Part shown: in pieces, positions 8,779 to 22,260 of the stretch
Position numbering within the stretch: the first letter of the stretch is position 1
How the letters are laid out: each line of letters opens with the position of its first letter
DNA from: Halopseudomonas sabulinigri
Lineage (GTDB): Bacteria > Pseudomonadota > Gammaproteobacteria > Pseudomonadales > Pseudomonadaceae
Length of the DNA: 64,000 nucleotides
Assembly: GCA_011053055.1 (NCBI GenBank)
Contig: DRHT01000040.1
Span: 1-64,000, forward strand
Reading direction: 5' to 3'
The notes under the pieces: model-generated
What the model saw: the letters and a program-made list of their open reading frames with translations, nothing else
Told to the model about the DNA's origin: nothing
Database searches by the model: none
Translations under genes and position numbers: made by a program

Positions 8779-10105
8779 CAAAGGCGTCCCCCAGCTCCAG
8801 GCCGACTGCACCTGCACGCTGCGCTTCGCCAGCTACAAAGCCATCCAGATCCCCGTAAATCTGCATCTCGGTACAGCTAGCGCGATAACGTGCCATGCGC
8901 ACCTTGGCCCAAGGCGTGTAAAAGCCTGCCGTCAACATAACCAACACGCTATTGCTGAAGAAGATCCAGACAGTACGACGCTTCCCCAAGGTCGAGCTAA
9001 AACCATGCTCAGCCAGCGTTGTTGCTGACATGACCAGGTTGGTCACGCCCGCCATCGCGTAACCGAAGAGCGCTAGATACCCAAGCAGCAAAAATAGGAT
9101 GCCCAGCACACCATGCACAAACTGCCCAAGCGCCGCCAACGCCACAAACCCGAGCAGCACGCCCAACATACGCAGAAAGAACATATAGACTTCGCGTACC
9201 GACAGATTGAGACAAAACTCGCTGCGGCCGTAACGCATGTTGTCGATCAAGAAGGCGTACCAACGCTGCGCGGACAAGGGGATCAGCAATCCTAGACTGA
9301 GCAGCGCTACAAACGGCCAAAGGTAGAGAACTTTAACGGCCTGCCAGTAGCCGCCAACAAAATCGAAACGAATATTGCGATAGGCACTGTTTACCGCATG
9401 AAACTTCAGAGAGCGCGCAATGATCCAGGGGATCAGTGGTAGAAACACCAACAACAAAACAATCGCCGCGACAGGATAAAACGTGATCGCCGCGACAGGA
9501 TAAAACGTGGATGCCACGTACCAGATCGCTACTGCAACCAAGGCGACCAAACGACCACGAAAGATAATCCAAGGGTCCGCCAGATACTGGAAGCTAGTGT
9601 CGTCAAGCAGAGTGTGGCCATAGAAATACTGCATGTTGCGTACCTTGGCCCAGGGCGCATAAAAGCCCAGCGTGACGATCAGCAACATAATGTTGACGAT
9701 CCAGATACCAAAGTATTCACCGCCGGTACCGGTGAACTTGATCTGCGAACGACGACGTTTGGGGCCGCTGGAATCCGACTCAGGTACGGAGGGTGAAAGC
9801 GGTGGAGCCTCACTCGCCTGTACTCGCTCGCCGCGATCGGGACTGGTTGGTTCTGTAACCTCTAGCGAGTCGGCAACGTCATCGGCGATGACTTCCGTTA
9901 TCAGGCCCGCTGCTTGCAGGCGCTGGCGATAACGCTCAGCCTTCTCCTCGCTCAGTTTGCTTTTGATCGTCACTCTGCGACCTTCAAGCAACTTATGTAC
10001 ATGGCGCTCGTGAAAACCGAGACGAAGCAGCTCGCCACGCAACGCCGGTTCCTCTATGCCCGCAACCCGAGCACCATTGAACACCACCTTGAAACTGTCC
10101 GGCAT
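8756..10105 (-). CDS. YjgN/DUF898 family multi-pass membrane protein
   Basis: From ATG 10105 (GGAAGGG 6 bp upstream) the protein has 449 residues. The first 110 are soluble and charged. The rest has about eight to ten hydrophobic segments and carries the DUF898 signature twice: FTGTGGEYFGIWIVN with LGFYAPWAKVRNMQYFYG, and later AGFYTPWAKVRMARYRA. DUF898 proteins are inner-membrane proteins of unknown function, often paired with an M48 peptidase as here. An exact 24-bp tandem duplication (9462-9509) repeats eight residues (TFYPVAAI) inside one membrane segment, without breaking the frame. Confidence 0.82.
   Translation of the reverse strand: MPDSFKVVFNGARVAGIEEPALRGELLRLGFHERHVHKLLEGRRVTIKSKLSEEKAERYRQRLQAAGLITEVIADDVADSLEVTEPTSPDRGERVQASEAPPLSPSVPESDSSGPKRRRSQIKFTGTGGEYFGIWIVNIMLLIVTLGFYAPWAKVRNMQYFYGHTLLDDTSFQYLADPWIIFRGRLVALVAVAIWYVASTFYPVAAITFYPVAAIVLLLVFLPLIPWIIARSLKFHAVNSAYRNIRFDFVGGYWQAVKVLYLWPFVALLSLGLLIPLSAQRWYAFLIDNMRYGRSEFCLNLSVREVYMFFLRMLGVLLGFVALAALGQFVHGVLGILFLLLGYLALFGYAMAGVTNLVMSATTLAEHGFSSTLGKRRTVWIFFSNSVLVMLTAGFYTPWAKVRMARYRASCTEMQIYGDLDGFVAGEAQRAGAVGLELGDAFDVGISLI
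9462..9509. repeat. Exact 24-bp tandem duplication inside the DUF898 gene
   Basis: 9462-9485 and 9486-9509 are identical over 24 bp. Since 24 is a multiple of three, the frame is kept and the octapeptide TFYPVAAI is doubled in a membrane segment. It looks like a recent slippage or duplication event. Confidence 0.95.
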
Positions 10106-10234
10106 CGATATCCCTTCCCTTGGTAAAGACAATCCTGATCGCGCAAACCAATAGCAAAAGGCCAATACGCAAAATTCGAGCTATTCAACCAATCACCGCT
10201 TTGGTGCGCAAGCTTCATTCATCAACTTTGTGCG

Positions 10235-11008
10235 TTACTGCCGAGTAACGTCTAGCTCCACGCCCTGGGCCTGTAATTGGTCAAATGCCAGATCCAGCGC
10301 ATCTACTACCCGACTCGCATCCGGCGTACGCCGCGAAACAACTAAGCGCATAGGCTGCTCCGCTACCGTCAGATGGGGTAAAACCCCGATATTCAATGTT
10401 TTCGCGACCGATTCCACCTGAGCGCGATAATCGAGCAAATAGTCCCCTCGGCCACGCAGCAACATACGTACCGCACCTATGTGCGAGCTGCCGCTGTGAA
10501 AGGTTAATTCCAATGCAGGATCGTTCAGCGTGCGCATCAGCTGTGCGGTGTAGGTGTAATTGGTGATCAAAATGACACGCTTGCCCTTGATGCCTTGCGG
10601 CCATTCCGGCGGCTGACTGCCCGGTGGGTAGTAAAGATTGATGCCGACCATTCCCAGCGTGCGCTGGGTCAGCAAGGTGTGAGCCTCCAAGCCAGGCTTG
10701 TTAACGATACCCGGCCAGATCTGCACGCTACCATCCTCCAGCCCATTCCAGATACGCGCAGCAGGCAATATGCGGATGTTGTAAGCCAACCCCGCTTGCT
10801 GCAACAGCTTCTCCAGCAAAGTGACCGTATGGCCGACTGCGTCGCCGTTTTCGTTCACTTCCGAATAGCCAGGAAAATGCATGATCGCTACTTGCAGCAC
10901 TTCGCCCTGTATCGCAGCAGCGGGCTTTGCGCTTTCCTGGGCGTACAGCGCATCCATACCCGAAAACAACAGCGCCAGCGATGCCATCAAGCAGGCAAAA
11001 AGCCTCAT
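10235..11008 (-). CDS. Periplasmic solute-binding protein (SBP_bac_3 type)
   Basis: A 257-residue secreted protein. Its signal peptide (residues 1-24, hydrophobic core LFACLMASLALLF, likely cut after AQ) is followed by a fold like family 3 extracellular solute-binding proteins: LQVAIMHFPGYSEVNENGDAVGHTV opens the first lobe, and the hinge and second-lobe region contains GKRVILITNYTY and a GRGDYLLDY motif. AGGA lies 8 bp before the ATG. No permease or ATPase genes are adjacent, so it is either an orphan binding protein or a sensor-like relative. The ligand cannot be told from sequence. Confidence 0.75.
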   Translation of the reverse strand: MRLFACLMASLALLFSGMDALYAQESAKPAAAIQGEVLQVAIMHFPGYSEVNENGDAVGHTVTLLEKLLQQAGLAYNIRILPAARIWNGLEDGSVQIWPGIVNKPGLEAHTLLTQRTLGMVGINLYYPPGSQPPEWPQGIKGKRVILITNYTYTAQLMRTLNDPALELTFHSGSSHIGAVRMLLRGRGDYLLDYRAQVESVAKTLNIGVLPHLTVAEQPMRLVVSRRTPDASRVVDALDLAFDQLQAQGVELDVTRQ

Positions 11009-11358
11009 GGGTCCATTCCTATTATTTTCTATTCAGACTAGACGCGCTGACTGCATGCGCCACCGTTAAGAACAAAATGCCCTGGCTAGGTCGCAAACTA
11101 ATGACGCCATAAAAACAACGCTGAATTTTACACTCATCGTAGTAGGTTGGCGACCGCGCCCAAGCGATTCATCGAGGGATAGTGTGCAACGAGGAAATCA
11201 ACATAAATCCGGCGCGTTTTGAGCTCGCAAAAGTGAGCTCGCCAATACCTGATAAGCCTAAGCAATCAATCAAACGCGCACCTTGCCCAAAAACGATAAG
11301 CCACAAAAAAAGCCCTCCCGACTCGCGTCGTGGAGGGCTTCGTTCGCAGCAAAACAGC
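11009..11358. other. Intergenic region between the binding-protein gene and glyA
   Basis: About 350 bp. The right part holds the glyA terminator (11304-11340). The left part must hold the promoter of the binding-protein gene. I see no gene or RNA in the remainder. Confidence 0.5.
11304..11340 (-). terminator. Rho-independent terminator of glyA
   Basis: Reading on the minus strand, AAGCCCTCC pairs with GGAGGGCTT around a 12-nt loop, followed by seven T. It starts about 18 bp after the glyA stop codon. Confidence 0.92.
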
Positions 11359-12615
11359 TTAGCTGCCGTATACCGGCAAGCGTGCACAAACCTGCTTAAC
11401 CTGATCACGTACCCGGTCAATAACAGACTCATCGCCCATGTTGTCGAGAATATCGCAAATCCAGCCAGCCAACGCTTGGCAGTCTGCTTCGTCAAAGCCG
11501 CGCGTAGTTACCGCAGGAGTACCGATACGCAAGCCCGACGTCACGAAAGGCGAGCGAGGATCGTTCGGTACCGCGTTCTTGTTTACAGTAATAAAAGCAC
11601 GACCCAGAGCGGCGTCTGCATCCTTACCGGTAATGTCCTGTTTGATCAGCGACAACAGGAATAAATGGTTTTCGGTGCCGCCAGAAACAACGTCATAGCC
11701 GCGCTCGATGAACACGCCAGCCATTGCTTTGGCATTCTTCACTACCTGTTGTTGGTAGCTCTTGAACTCAGGGCTCATGGCTTCTTTGAAACAAATCGCC
11801 TTAGCCGCAATCACGTGCATCAACGGGCCGCCTTGGCCGCCAGGGAATACCGCGGAGTTCAGCTTCTTCTCCAGCGCTTCATTGGCACGCGCCAGAATCA
11901 AACCACCACGCGGGCCGCGCAGAGTCTTGTGCGTAGTGGTGGTTACTACGTCAGCAAACGGGATCGGATTAGGGTAAACACCCGCAGCGACCAGGCCAGC
12001 AACGTGAGCCATATCAACGAATAGGTAGGCGCCCACTTTGTCGGCGATTTCGCGGAAGCGCGGGAAGTCCAACACCTGCGAATAAGCCGAGAAACCAGCA
12101 ATGATCATCTTTGGCTTGTGCTCTACGGCGAGCGCTTCCACTTCATCGTAGTCGATCAAACCAGTGTCGGTGTTGATGCCATATTGCACTGCGTTGTAAT
12201 GCTTGCCGGAAAAGTTGACCGAAGCGCCATGCGTCAAATGACCACCGTGCGCCAAACTCATGCCCAACACGGTATCGCCGGGAGTCAGCAGCGCCTGAAA
12301 CACAGCGCTGTTGGCCTGTGAGCCCGCGTGCGGCTGAACGTTGGCGTAATCCGCACCAAACAGTGCCTTAGCACGGTCAATGGCCAGCTGTTCCGCTACA
12401 TCGACATACTCGCAACCGCCGTAGTAGCGTTTGCCCGGATAGCCTTCGGCGTACTTGTTGGTCAATACCGAGCCTTGCGCCTGCATAACGGCCGGGCTGG
12501 TGTAGTTTTCCGAAGCAATCAGTTCGATGTGCTCTTCCTGACGCACCTCTTCTTGCTGCATGGCAGCCCAAAGATCGGCATCGTATGTGGCTATATCGTT
12601 GGAACGGCTAAACAT
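11359..12615 (-). CDS. glyA: Serine hydroxymethyltransferase
   Basis: PLP enzyme that interconverts serine and glycine while loading tetrahydrofolate with a one-carbon unit. I chose ATG 12615 (AGGGGG about 7 bp upstream); the open frame upstream to 12699 is not family sequence. The result is 418 residues, the standard length. The PLP lysine lies in [25 protein letters not shown]-type (SENYTSPAV) and YYGGCEYVD motifs are also clear. The gene lies next to a MorA-type gene, as glyA does in P. aeruginosa, and ends at a strong terminator. The 105-bp gap to the morA-like stop codon leaves room for its own promoter. Confidence 0.97.
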   Translation of the reverse strand: MFSRSNDIATYDADLWAAMQQEEVRQEEHIELIASENYTSPAVMQAQGSVLTNKYAEGYPGKRYYGGCEYVDVAEQLAIDRAKALFGADYANVQPHAGSQANSAVFQALLTPGDTVLGMSLAHGGHLTHGASVNFSGKHYNAVQYGINTDTGLIDYDEVEALAVEHKPKMIIAGFSAYSQVLDFPRFREIADKVGAYLFVDMAHVAGLVAAGVYPNPIPFADVVTTTTHKTLRGPRGGLILARANEALEKKLNSAVFPGGQGGPLMHVIAAKAICFKEAMSPEFKSYQQQVVKNAKAMAGVFIERGYDVVSGGTENHLFLLSLIKQDITGKDADAALGRAFITVNKNAVPNDPRSPFVTSGLRIGTPAVTTRGFDEADCQALAGWICDILDNMGDESVIDRVRDQVKQVCARLPVYGS

Positions 12616-12720
12616 GTAACGGCCCCCTGCTAGGTCGTTCAGAAACAAAAGAGGCGCGCATTTTAACGCAAGCAGCGCCAACTGGCACTTGAAAAGCATT
12701 CAGGCGCCTGCAAAAAAAAC

Positions 12721-15700
12721 TCATTCAATTGGCAGCAACCAGCGCGTCTCAAACTCTTCGGCCCCGACCGGGCGGCCCAAATGAAAGCCCTGCACTTCAT
12801 CGCAGCCAAAACCACTGACTAAACGATACTGCTCATCGGTCTCAACACCTTCAGCGATAACCCGCAGCTGCAAGCTGCGTCCCAGCGCGACTATCGCTTC
12901 AGCCAGGCGCGCATCACGGCTGTCAGGACGCATAGCTTGAATAAAGCCGCGATCGATTTTCAAGGTGTCTATCGGAAAATCCTTGAGGTAATTCAACGCC
13001 GAATAACCCGTACCGAAATCGTCAATGGCGATGTGCACGCCTTTTTCCTTGAGTCGGTTCAGGGTGCTCATGGTCAGTTCCAGATTACGTAACAGGATGC
13101 TTTCGGTCAGCTCTACCTCCAACACCTGTGGCGGCAGCTCGTAGCGCTCCAAAATGTCGGAAATCTGCTCTACCAATTGCCCGTCATCAAACTGCATAGA
13201 CGACAAATTCACCGCCAAACGCGGCATGTTGAAGCCCCGTAATCGCCATTGCGCGAGCTGCTGGCAGGCCTGATCCATTACCCACTTTCCCAGTATGCGA
13301 ATCAACCCAAGCTCTTCCGCAATGGGAATAAAATCCGCTGGTGATACATTGCCGCGCACCGGGTGATTCCAGCGCAGTAGTACCTCCGCTCCGGTCAGCC
13401 GGCCATTACGGCAACTGAACTGGGGTTGATACGCCAGGTGAAATGCACCGTCTTGCACCGCGTGGCGCAGGTCATTTTCCAGCCCCAAACGTTCCAGCGC
13501 TCGGGCGTTCATCTCGCTCTGATAGAACTGAAAAGTATCTTTGCCCATTGCCTTGGCGTGGTACATGGCAGTATCGGCGTTTTTCAGCAACGCATTGCCT
13601 TCTTCGCCGTCCTGGGGAGCCAGTGCGATACCAATACTGGCGCTGACAAAAAACTCGCGCTCTTGCAGTACAAAAGCCGGCCCTAACGCTAGCAAGACTT
13701 TTTCTGCCACATGCATACAAGCAGACAGCGCGCCATCACGATCTGCAAGCCCCGTCAGCAAAATGGTGAATTCATCCCCACCCATACGCGCGACGGTATC
13801 GCTCTCACGCACACATCGGCGTAGGCGTCGCGCCACGTCTTTCAACACAGTATCGCCAGCAGCATGACCCAGGCTGTCGTTAATCGGCTTGAAACGGTCG
13901 AGATCCAGAAACAGAATCGCCACCCATTCAGACCGTCTGGATGCTAACGGCAAAGCCGCCTGCAGGCGGTCTTGGAACAGCGTGCGGTTGGGCAGCCCGG
14001 TGAGTACATCATAGTAAGCCAGGCTCTGGATTCGCGCCTCCGAAGCCTTGCGCTCACTGATATCAACAAAAAAGCATACATAGCTGACCATGTCGCCATC
14101 GCTGTCGTGCACCGCCGTAATACCCGCCCAACAAGGGAAGGCCTCGCCGCTCTTGCGCTGCAGCCGGATTTCACCTTCCCAACGATCCTGCTCCCCCAAG
14201 GCTTGCATGATCTCGCGATAAAACGCCTGCTCGTGCAAACGCGCGGTCAGTACCGACGGCTGATGATCAACAATTTCATCACTTGAATAGCCGGTGATCC
14301 GGGTGAAGTTCTCGTTGACCTGCACTATGTAACCCGCTGGATCGGTAACCAGCACAGCTCCAGTGGTATTTTCAAATACCGTAGCGGCCATGCGCAGGCG
14401 GTTTTCAGTGCGTTTTTGCTCAGTGACATCCCGAGCAACTCCCAGCAATCCGAGAAAACGCCCTTGCTCGTTCCACATCAGCGACACGCGGGTCTCCAGC
14501 GGACACTTGCGGCCATCGGCTTTAATCGCGTCAGCCACAATTTGCCGCTGGAAACCGCGTTTGCGCAAGGCCTTGGCTTTATCGGAAGAAAGGGTCTCCG
14601 AGCGCAGCTCATTGGCTATGTCATGCATGAACTCAAGATACCGATTACCGACAACCACTTCTTCAGGCCCACTCTTCAGCAGGTATTCCGGGCTGTAACC
14701 CAGCACATGCTGCACCGAAGGGCTAATGAAGTCAGTGCGGAAATCACTATCGGTCGACCAGACGATGTCGCTGACATTCTCTGCCATCAAGCGATAACGG
14801 GCCTCGGAGCGCTGTACCTGCTGCCGCGCCAAGGTCTGCACGTGCGCATCACGCACGAAACCAATTACCCGCTCAACCCGACCGTCATCTGAACGCTTGA
14901 ATACTTTCGAGCGAATACTAAACCAACGCCAGCCGGTTTCCTTGTGCCGCCAGCGTACCCGCCATTCAAGCACCTGGTTATCCGGCAACACCTGTTGCAG
15001 ACGGCGATTGACCTGCATGTATTCCAGGTCATCCGGATGAAGTAGCGCAGTGCGGTAATTATCGCCCATGGCGATCTCTTCTTCCGCGCTGTAGCCCAAC
15101 ATAGAAGCCAGTGTGCGGTTACTGAAGAAGAACTGATCGGCATCCATCTTTTGGATATCACGGATAAACACCAGATCAGGCACGGAGCGCACCATGGAGG
15201 CCCAAAACTGCTCACGTTCGCGCATCGCCAGCTCGATCTGCCTTCGCTCGGTGAGGTCGGTAATGCTCAAGGTGACTGCGTGCAGTTCATCGATATCGCG
15301 TGGCAGTCGCATTACCATCCACAGGTAACGCAACTCGCCATCGGCAGCAATCATCGGCGTTTCCAGTTCAACCCTTGCATCACCATTAACCAGCGCCAAT
15401 ATCAGCCGGTAACGCGCACCACCCAAGCGAACGTGCTCCTCACCACGCAGCATTACCGACAACCAATCGAGCGAACTTACCTGCAACAGGTCCAAAGCTA
15501 CTTGATTAGCTTCCAATAGTCGTATGGCTGCTAACAACTCACGATGCCGATCTGGATAGTCCGCCAACCATTGATCCAGCGCCTGTTGATCATGAATACC
15601 ATGACGCATGATGAAAGATTTGAGTTCGGACAGATCGGCCAGACACAACGCCATATCGGCCCCCTCAAACACATCCAGATAGCGCCGTTCGCTATCTTGC

Positions 15701-16599
15701 ATATGTCGAAAAGATTGCGCTCTGCTGGCTCGCAACCGCTGATTCGAGCGGGTTTGACGCACTAACAGCCAAAGCACCAGCAGCAACACCAGCAGCGAGC
15801 CAAACAACAGCAGCATCCGTTTGAACAGCAAAGGCCCCAGTTGTCGATGATAATAATCCGCGTCAACCAAACCGCGCACCTGCCACAATGTGCCCTCTAC
15901 CGGCGCGCTGACCACCACTCGGTCGCGCTCCTGTGCTGACATCGGCGCATTGCCCGAGTAGACCAGTCGATCATCCAGTTGTCGGGCCAATACCCGGCTG
16001 CGCCCGGCATCCTCAAGTAGCCACACATAACCCTGCGCACCGCGCGCAGACACAAGAGACGCCAGCGCGCGGCCATCCAGCGTCAGCACCCAATAACGTC
16101 CCGACTGAGCGCTGGCCAAAGTCCAAAATAATTGGTTGTGCTCCAGATCAGAGTCCAGGCCAAAGAGTTCACCACCAATAGACAGCCTGCGCGCCGTTTG
16201 CTGCCAAGGAGCTGGCGAAAGCCAGTCGAGGCCATCCAGGCTTACCTCGTGGACATTGATCACGCCGGGCAATAAATCCTGCACTACTTGAATTGAACTG
16301 GCACCCGGTTCCGGCGCTTGATAATCGAGCACACGGGTCAGGGCAGTCGAGGTAACCCCCAGGTTCAGCGCCATTTGATCAGCGGTGAGCCAAATACTTT
16401 CTTCCACCTGTATTTGGTGTTGGCGTTTGAGCGCGAGATAGTCAAACCAGGATTGCCAGCCCAGGAGTGCCAATACCAGCACGCCTGCCGCGGCAATCAA
16501 AAAGTAGCCTACTCGCACCGATTGAGATCGGGCAGAGCCTGAGCCGTTATCGTCGGCGGGCCATTGGGAGTTACTGTTTTTATTATTCAATGTAATCAC
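12721..16599 (-). CDS. morA: MorA-like PAS/GGDEF/EAL membrane protein
   Basis: Large c-di-GMP enzyme of 1292 residues. An N-terminal membrane helix (about 30-52), a periplasmic region of about 210 residues and a second helix (about 265-285) are followed by four PAS/PAC regions, a GGDEF domain with an intact motif (ARMGGDEF; GGDEF at 940-944) and an EAL domain. The EAL motif reads EVL at 1072-1074, a common variant that keeps the catalytic Glu. Other EAL signatures are present: NHPVRG, LAVNLSS, ELTES, IDDFGTGYS and IDRGFIQ. It may therefore both make and break c-di-GMP. MorA controls motility and biofilm in Pseudomonas, and the adjacency to glyA supports the name. Translation starts at GTG 16599 with only a weak ribosome site. 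Confidence 0.85.
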   Translation of the reverse strand: MITLNNKNSNSQWPADDNGSGSARSQSVRVGYFLIAAAGVLVLALLGWQSWFDYLALKRQHQIQVEESIWLTADQMALNLGVTSTALTRVLDYQAPEPGASSIQVVQDLLPGVINVHEVSLDGLDWLSPAPWQQTARRLSIGGELFGLDSDLEHNQLFWTLASAQSGRYWVLTLDGRALASLVSARGAQGYVWLLEDAGRSRVLARQLDDRLVYSGNAPMSAQERDRVVVSAPVEGTLWQVRGLVDADYYHRQLGPLLFKRMLLLFGSLLVLLLVLWLLVRQTRSNQRLRASRAQSFRHMQDSERRYLDVFEGADMALCLADLSELKSFIMRHGIHDQQALDQWLADYPDRHRELLAAIRLLEANQVALDLLQVSSLDWLSVMLRGEEHVRLGGARYRLILALVNGDARVELETPMIAADGELRYLWMVMRLPRDIDELHAVTLSITDLTERRQIELAMREREQFWASMVRSVPDLVFIRDIQKMDADQFFFSNRTLASMLGYSAEEEIAMGDNYRTALLHPDDLEYMQVNRRLQQVLPDNQVLEWRVRWRHKETGWRWFSIRSKVFKRSDDGRVERVIGFVRDAHVQTLARQQVQRSEARYRLMAENVSDIVWSTDSDFRTDFISPSVQHVLGYSPEYLLKSGPEEVVVGNRYLEFMHDIANELRSETLSSDKAKALRKRGFQRQIVADAIKADGRKCPLETRVSLMWNEQGRFLGLLGVARDVTEQKRTENRLRMAATVFENTTGAVLVTDPAGYIVQVNENFTRITGYSSDEIVDHQPSVLTARLHEQAFYREIMQALGEQDRWEGEIRLQRKSGEAFPCWAGITAVHDSDGDMVSYVCFFVDISERKASEARIQSLAYYDVLTGLPNRTLFQDRLQAALPLASRRSEWVAILFLDLDRFKPINDSLGHAAGDTVLKDVARRLRRCVRESDTVARMGGDEFTILLTGLADRDGALSACMHVAEKVLLALGPAFVLQEREFFVSASIGIALAPQDGEEGNALLKNADTAMYHAKAMGKDTFQFYQSEMNARALERLGLENDLRHAVQDGAFHLAYQPQFSCRNGRLTGAEVLLRWNHPVRGNVSPADFIPIAEELGLIRILGKWVMDQACQQLAQWRLRGFNMPRLAVNLSSMQFDDGQLVEQISDILERYELPPQVLEVELTESILLRNLELTMSTLNRLKEKGVHIAIDDFGTGYSALNYLKDFPIDTLKIDRGFIQAMRPDSRDARLAEAIVALGRSLQLRVIAEGVETDEQYRLVSGFGCDEVQGFHLGRPVGAEEFETRWLLPIE

Positions 16600-16835
16600 T
16601 TATCAAAAAATCAGGATAAAAGTGGCTTATCACCTCAATTCCCTTGAACTCTGCCGTCGGTACTCCCAATGCCCCGACGCCAGCCTCCATCATCGGCGAG
16701 CGTTTGCCCTAAAAGCCCAGTTGGGCTAGCCTTGCCTGCACTTTCGTTACATCAACGGCGTTAAGCCAACCGGCGCCATGTCCGCCGGGCTGTACAACGA
16801 AGCACCTTATACCCCATTCAACAGGTTCTGCCCCC

Positions 16836-20000
<3,165 letters not shown>

Positions 20001-20141
20001 TTAAAAAGTGCAGATGGGCAGGTGGTCTTTCAGCAGTCTGCCGAGGTGCTGTTGGCACGATCAACATCCAATGCCGGCAGCCCGGAAAATACAAAACACG
20101 CTATAGTGTGAACACATGAATCTTTCCACAGGACTGTTCCG

Positions 20142-20498
20142 ATGAGCGATGAAAGAAGACGCTTCAGTCGGGTTCCATTCGATGCGCACACATTAGTGTT
20201 GCAGGACGCGTGGTCGACCCCCGTACAGCTGATCGATATATCGCTGCGCGGCGTGCTGGTACTGCAGCCCGAGACATGGAAAGCAGAACGCAGTGAATCC
20301 CCTTTCAACGTGCTTATTGAGCTGAGCAATGGCACAAAAATTCATATGGAAACGCGTCTGGCACACGCCGAAGAAGGTTTACTGGGTTTTGAGTGCACAC
20401 ACATTGACCTCGACTCCATTAGTCATCTACGGCGCCTGATTGCGCTCAATACCGGTGATGAAGCCTTGCTAGAGCGGGAGTTGAAAGCGCTTTTGTAA
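20142..20498 (+). CDS. PilZ-domain c-di-GMP receptor (MapZ-like)
   Basis: A 118-residue single-domain protein. The c-di-GMP-binding RxxxR element is in RRRFSRV (residues 5-11), followed by the second motif DISLRG (DxSxxG), so both halves of the binding site are intact. Length and sequence resemble PA4608 (MapZ) of P. aeruginosa, which binds a chemotaxis methyltransferase and affects flagellar switching; gene order near radA also agrees. AGGA lies 9 bp before the start. It lies 3.5 kb from the MorA-like enzyme, which could supply its ligand, though no direct link is shown. Confidence 0.85.
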   Translation: MSDERRRFSRVPFDAHTLVLQDAWSTPVQLIDISLRGVLVLQPETWKAERSESPFNVLIELSNGTKIHMETRLAHAEEGLLGFECTHIDLDSISHLRRLIALNTGDEALLERELKALL

Positions 20499-20706
20499 AA
20501 CGACGGAGCCGTTTCACAAAAGCCTCAAGCGGTGGAAAACCAGGTTCGAGCAGGAAGCGACGAGTCTGGCGCTGTGATCAGCCCTGATAAACCGGCAACG
20601 ATCGCTCAGCAGATGCAATGCCAAAACAAGGCCCCCTCTGTTAGCTAGAGCCCTTCAGCCAACACTGGGTTAGCTTAAGCCGCCTGCACAGCAGGCGACA
20701 CTTACG

Positions 20707-22080
20707 CTATTCAAAAATCGCTGAAAGCGCTTGATCAAGACGCGTTACAGCAATCACTTCCATGCCTTTGGGTGATTCTTTGGGTGCATTGGCTTTGGGC
20801 ACTATTGCGCGGGTGAAGCCGTGTTTGGCCGCCTCCTTCAAACGCTCCTGCCCACTGGGCACCGGCCGAATTTCGCCAGACAGGCCCAGTTCGCCAAACA
20901 CCATCAAATCCATTGGCAGCGGGCGGTTACGCAGGCTCGACATGACTGCTGCGAGTAGCGCTAGATCCGATGCTGTTTCCAGCACCTTGACGCCGCCAAC
21001 CACGTTAACAAATACATCCTGATCGTAAGTTGCCACTCCGCCATGCCGGTGCAGCACAGCCAGAAGCATGGCCAAACGATTCTGATCTAGCCCCAGGGTG
21101 ACCCGGCGCGGGTTACCCAAATGACTGGTATCGACCAGCGCCTGAACTTCGACCAGCATCGGCCTTGAGCCTTCCCATGTCGCCATCACGACGCTGCCGG
21201 GAATCGGTGCGTCGTAACGCGACAAAAAAATCGCCGAGGGGTTAGCGACTTCTTTCAAGCCCTTGTCGGTCATGGCGAATACGCCTAGCTCGTTGACCGC
21301 ACCGAAGCGATTTTTTACCGCCCGTAGCATACGGTAGCGACCATCCGACTCGCCCTCAAAATACAGCACCGTATCAACCATGTGCTCAAGTACCCGAGGA
21401 CCAGCCAAAGAGCCTTCTTTGGTGACATGCCCTACTAAAAAAATCGCGATACCACTCTGTTTGGCGTAACGCACCAGCAAGGCGGCGCTCTCGCGGACCT
21501 GCGATACACCGCCCGGCGCCGACTGCAGTTGCTCGGTAAAAATAGTCTGAATTGAATCAACCACCATCACCCGGGGCTGTTCAATCCGTGCGGTAGCAAC
21601 AATGCTCTCGATACAGGTTTCAGTCATCACCTTGAGTTTATCTTCGGGCAACCCGAGCCGACGTGCGCGCATTGCTACCTGCTGCTGTGACTCTTCACCC
21701 GTAACATAGAGCGCCGGCATTTCCTGCGCCAATCGACACAGCGTCTGCAGCAGAATGGTCGATTTGCCAATACCCGGGTCACCGCCAATCAGCACTACAG
21801 AGCCACTTACCAGCCCACCGCCCAGTACCCGATCAAACTCAGAGGACCCGGTGGGCTGGCGTGGCACCTCTTCGGTGCTCACTTCTGCCAGCGTCTTGAC
21901 TTGCGCCTGCTGGCCCGCCCAGTTGCTGTTGCTCCGCGCAGGAGTACCACCGGTTGGAGTTGTGTCCAGCACGGTTTCTACCAGCGTATTCCAAGCCTGA
22001 CATTCCGGGCACTGCCCAGCCCACTTGGAAAAAGTTGCACCACATTCGGTGCAACCGTATACGCGCTTGGCTTTAGCCAT
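20707..22080 (-). CDS. radA: DNA repair protein RadA (Sms)
   Basis: RecA-like helicase that promotes branch migration during recombinational repair. Its 457 residues show three regions: an N-terminal C4 zinc finger (C10, C13, C24, C27), a RecA-type ATPase with Walker A GGDPGIGKST and the RadA-specific KNRFG motif, and a C-terminal Lon-protease-like domain (LPMDLMVFGELGLSGEIRPV). All key motifs are intact. The gene is convergent with the PilZ gene. A GC-rich hairpin near 20681-20696 follows the stop codon but has no T tract. Confidence 0.97.
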   Translation of the reverse strand: MAKAKRVYGCTECGATFSKWAGQCPECQAWNTLVETVLDTTPTGGTPARSNSNWAGQQAQVKTLAEVSTEEVPRQPTGSSEFDRVLGGGLVSGSVVLIGGDPGIGKSTILLQTLCRLAQEMPALYVTGEESQQQVAMRARRLGLPEDKLKVMTETCIESIVATARIEQPRVMVVDSIQTIFTEQLQSAPGGVSQVRESAALLVRYAKQSGIAIFLVGHVTKEGSLAGPRVLEHMVDTVLYFEGESDGRYRMLRAVKNRFGAVNELGVFAMTDKGLKEVANPSAIFLSRYDAPIPGSVVMATWEGSRPMLVEVQALVDTSHLGNPRRVTLGLDQNRLAMLLAVLHRHGGVATYDQDVFVNVVGGVKVLETASDLALLAAVMSSLRNRPLPMDLMVFGELGLSGEIRPVPSGQERLKEAAKHGFTRAIVPKANAPKESPKGMEVIAVTRLDQALSAIFE

Positions 22081-22260
22081 GCATCCTCCATAAGAAATAC
22101 GTTAATGTCAGCCGAACGCGGCGCGACCTACGCGGTGCGACCGATACTGCTGCAAGACTGATCGTAAAGCCGCTATTGTTGTCGAGCTGATGACCAACAA
22201 ACAACCCTTGCCCGCCGCGTGCACTCCAATTCTGCGTATGGCATTCACAAAGGCGTGCAC

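Noticed and set aside
16711-16724. AGCCCA/TGGGCT dyad in the morA-ettA gap as a terminator
   Set aside because: The loop would be only 2 nt and no T tract follows. Possibly a regulatory dyad, but too weak to list.
20530-20600. tRNA-like GGTTCGA stretch near 20541
   Set aside because: No cloverleaf or acceptor stem could be built around it. No convincing tRNA or rRNA gene was seen in the window.
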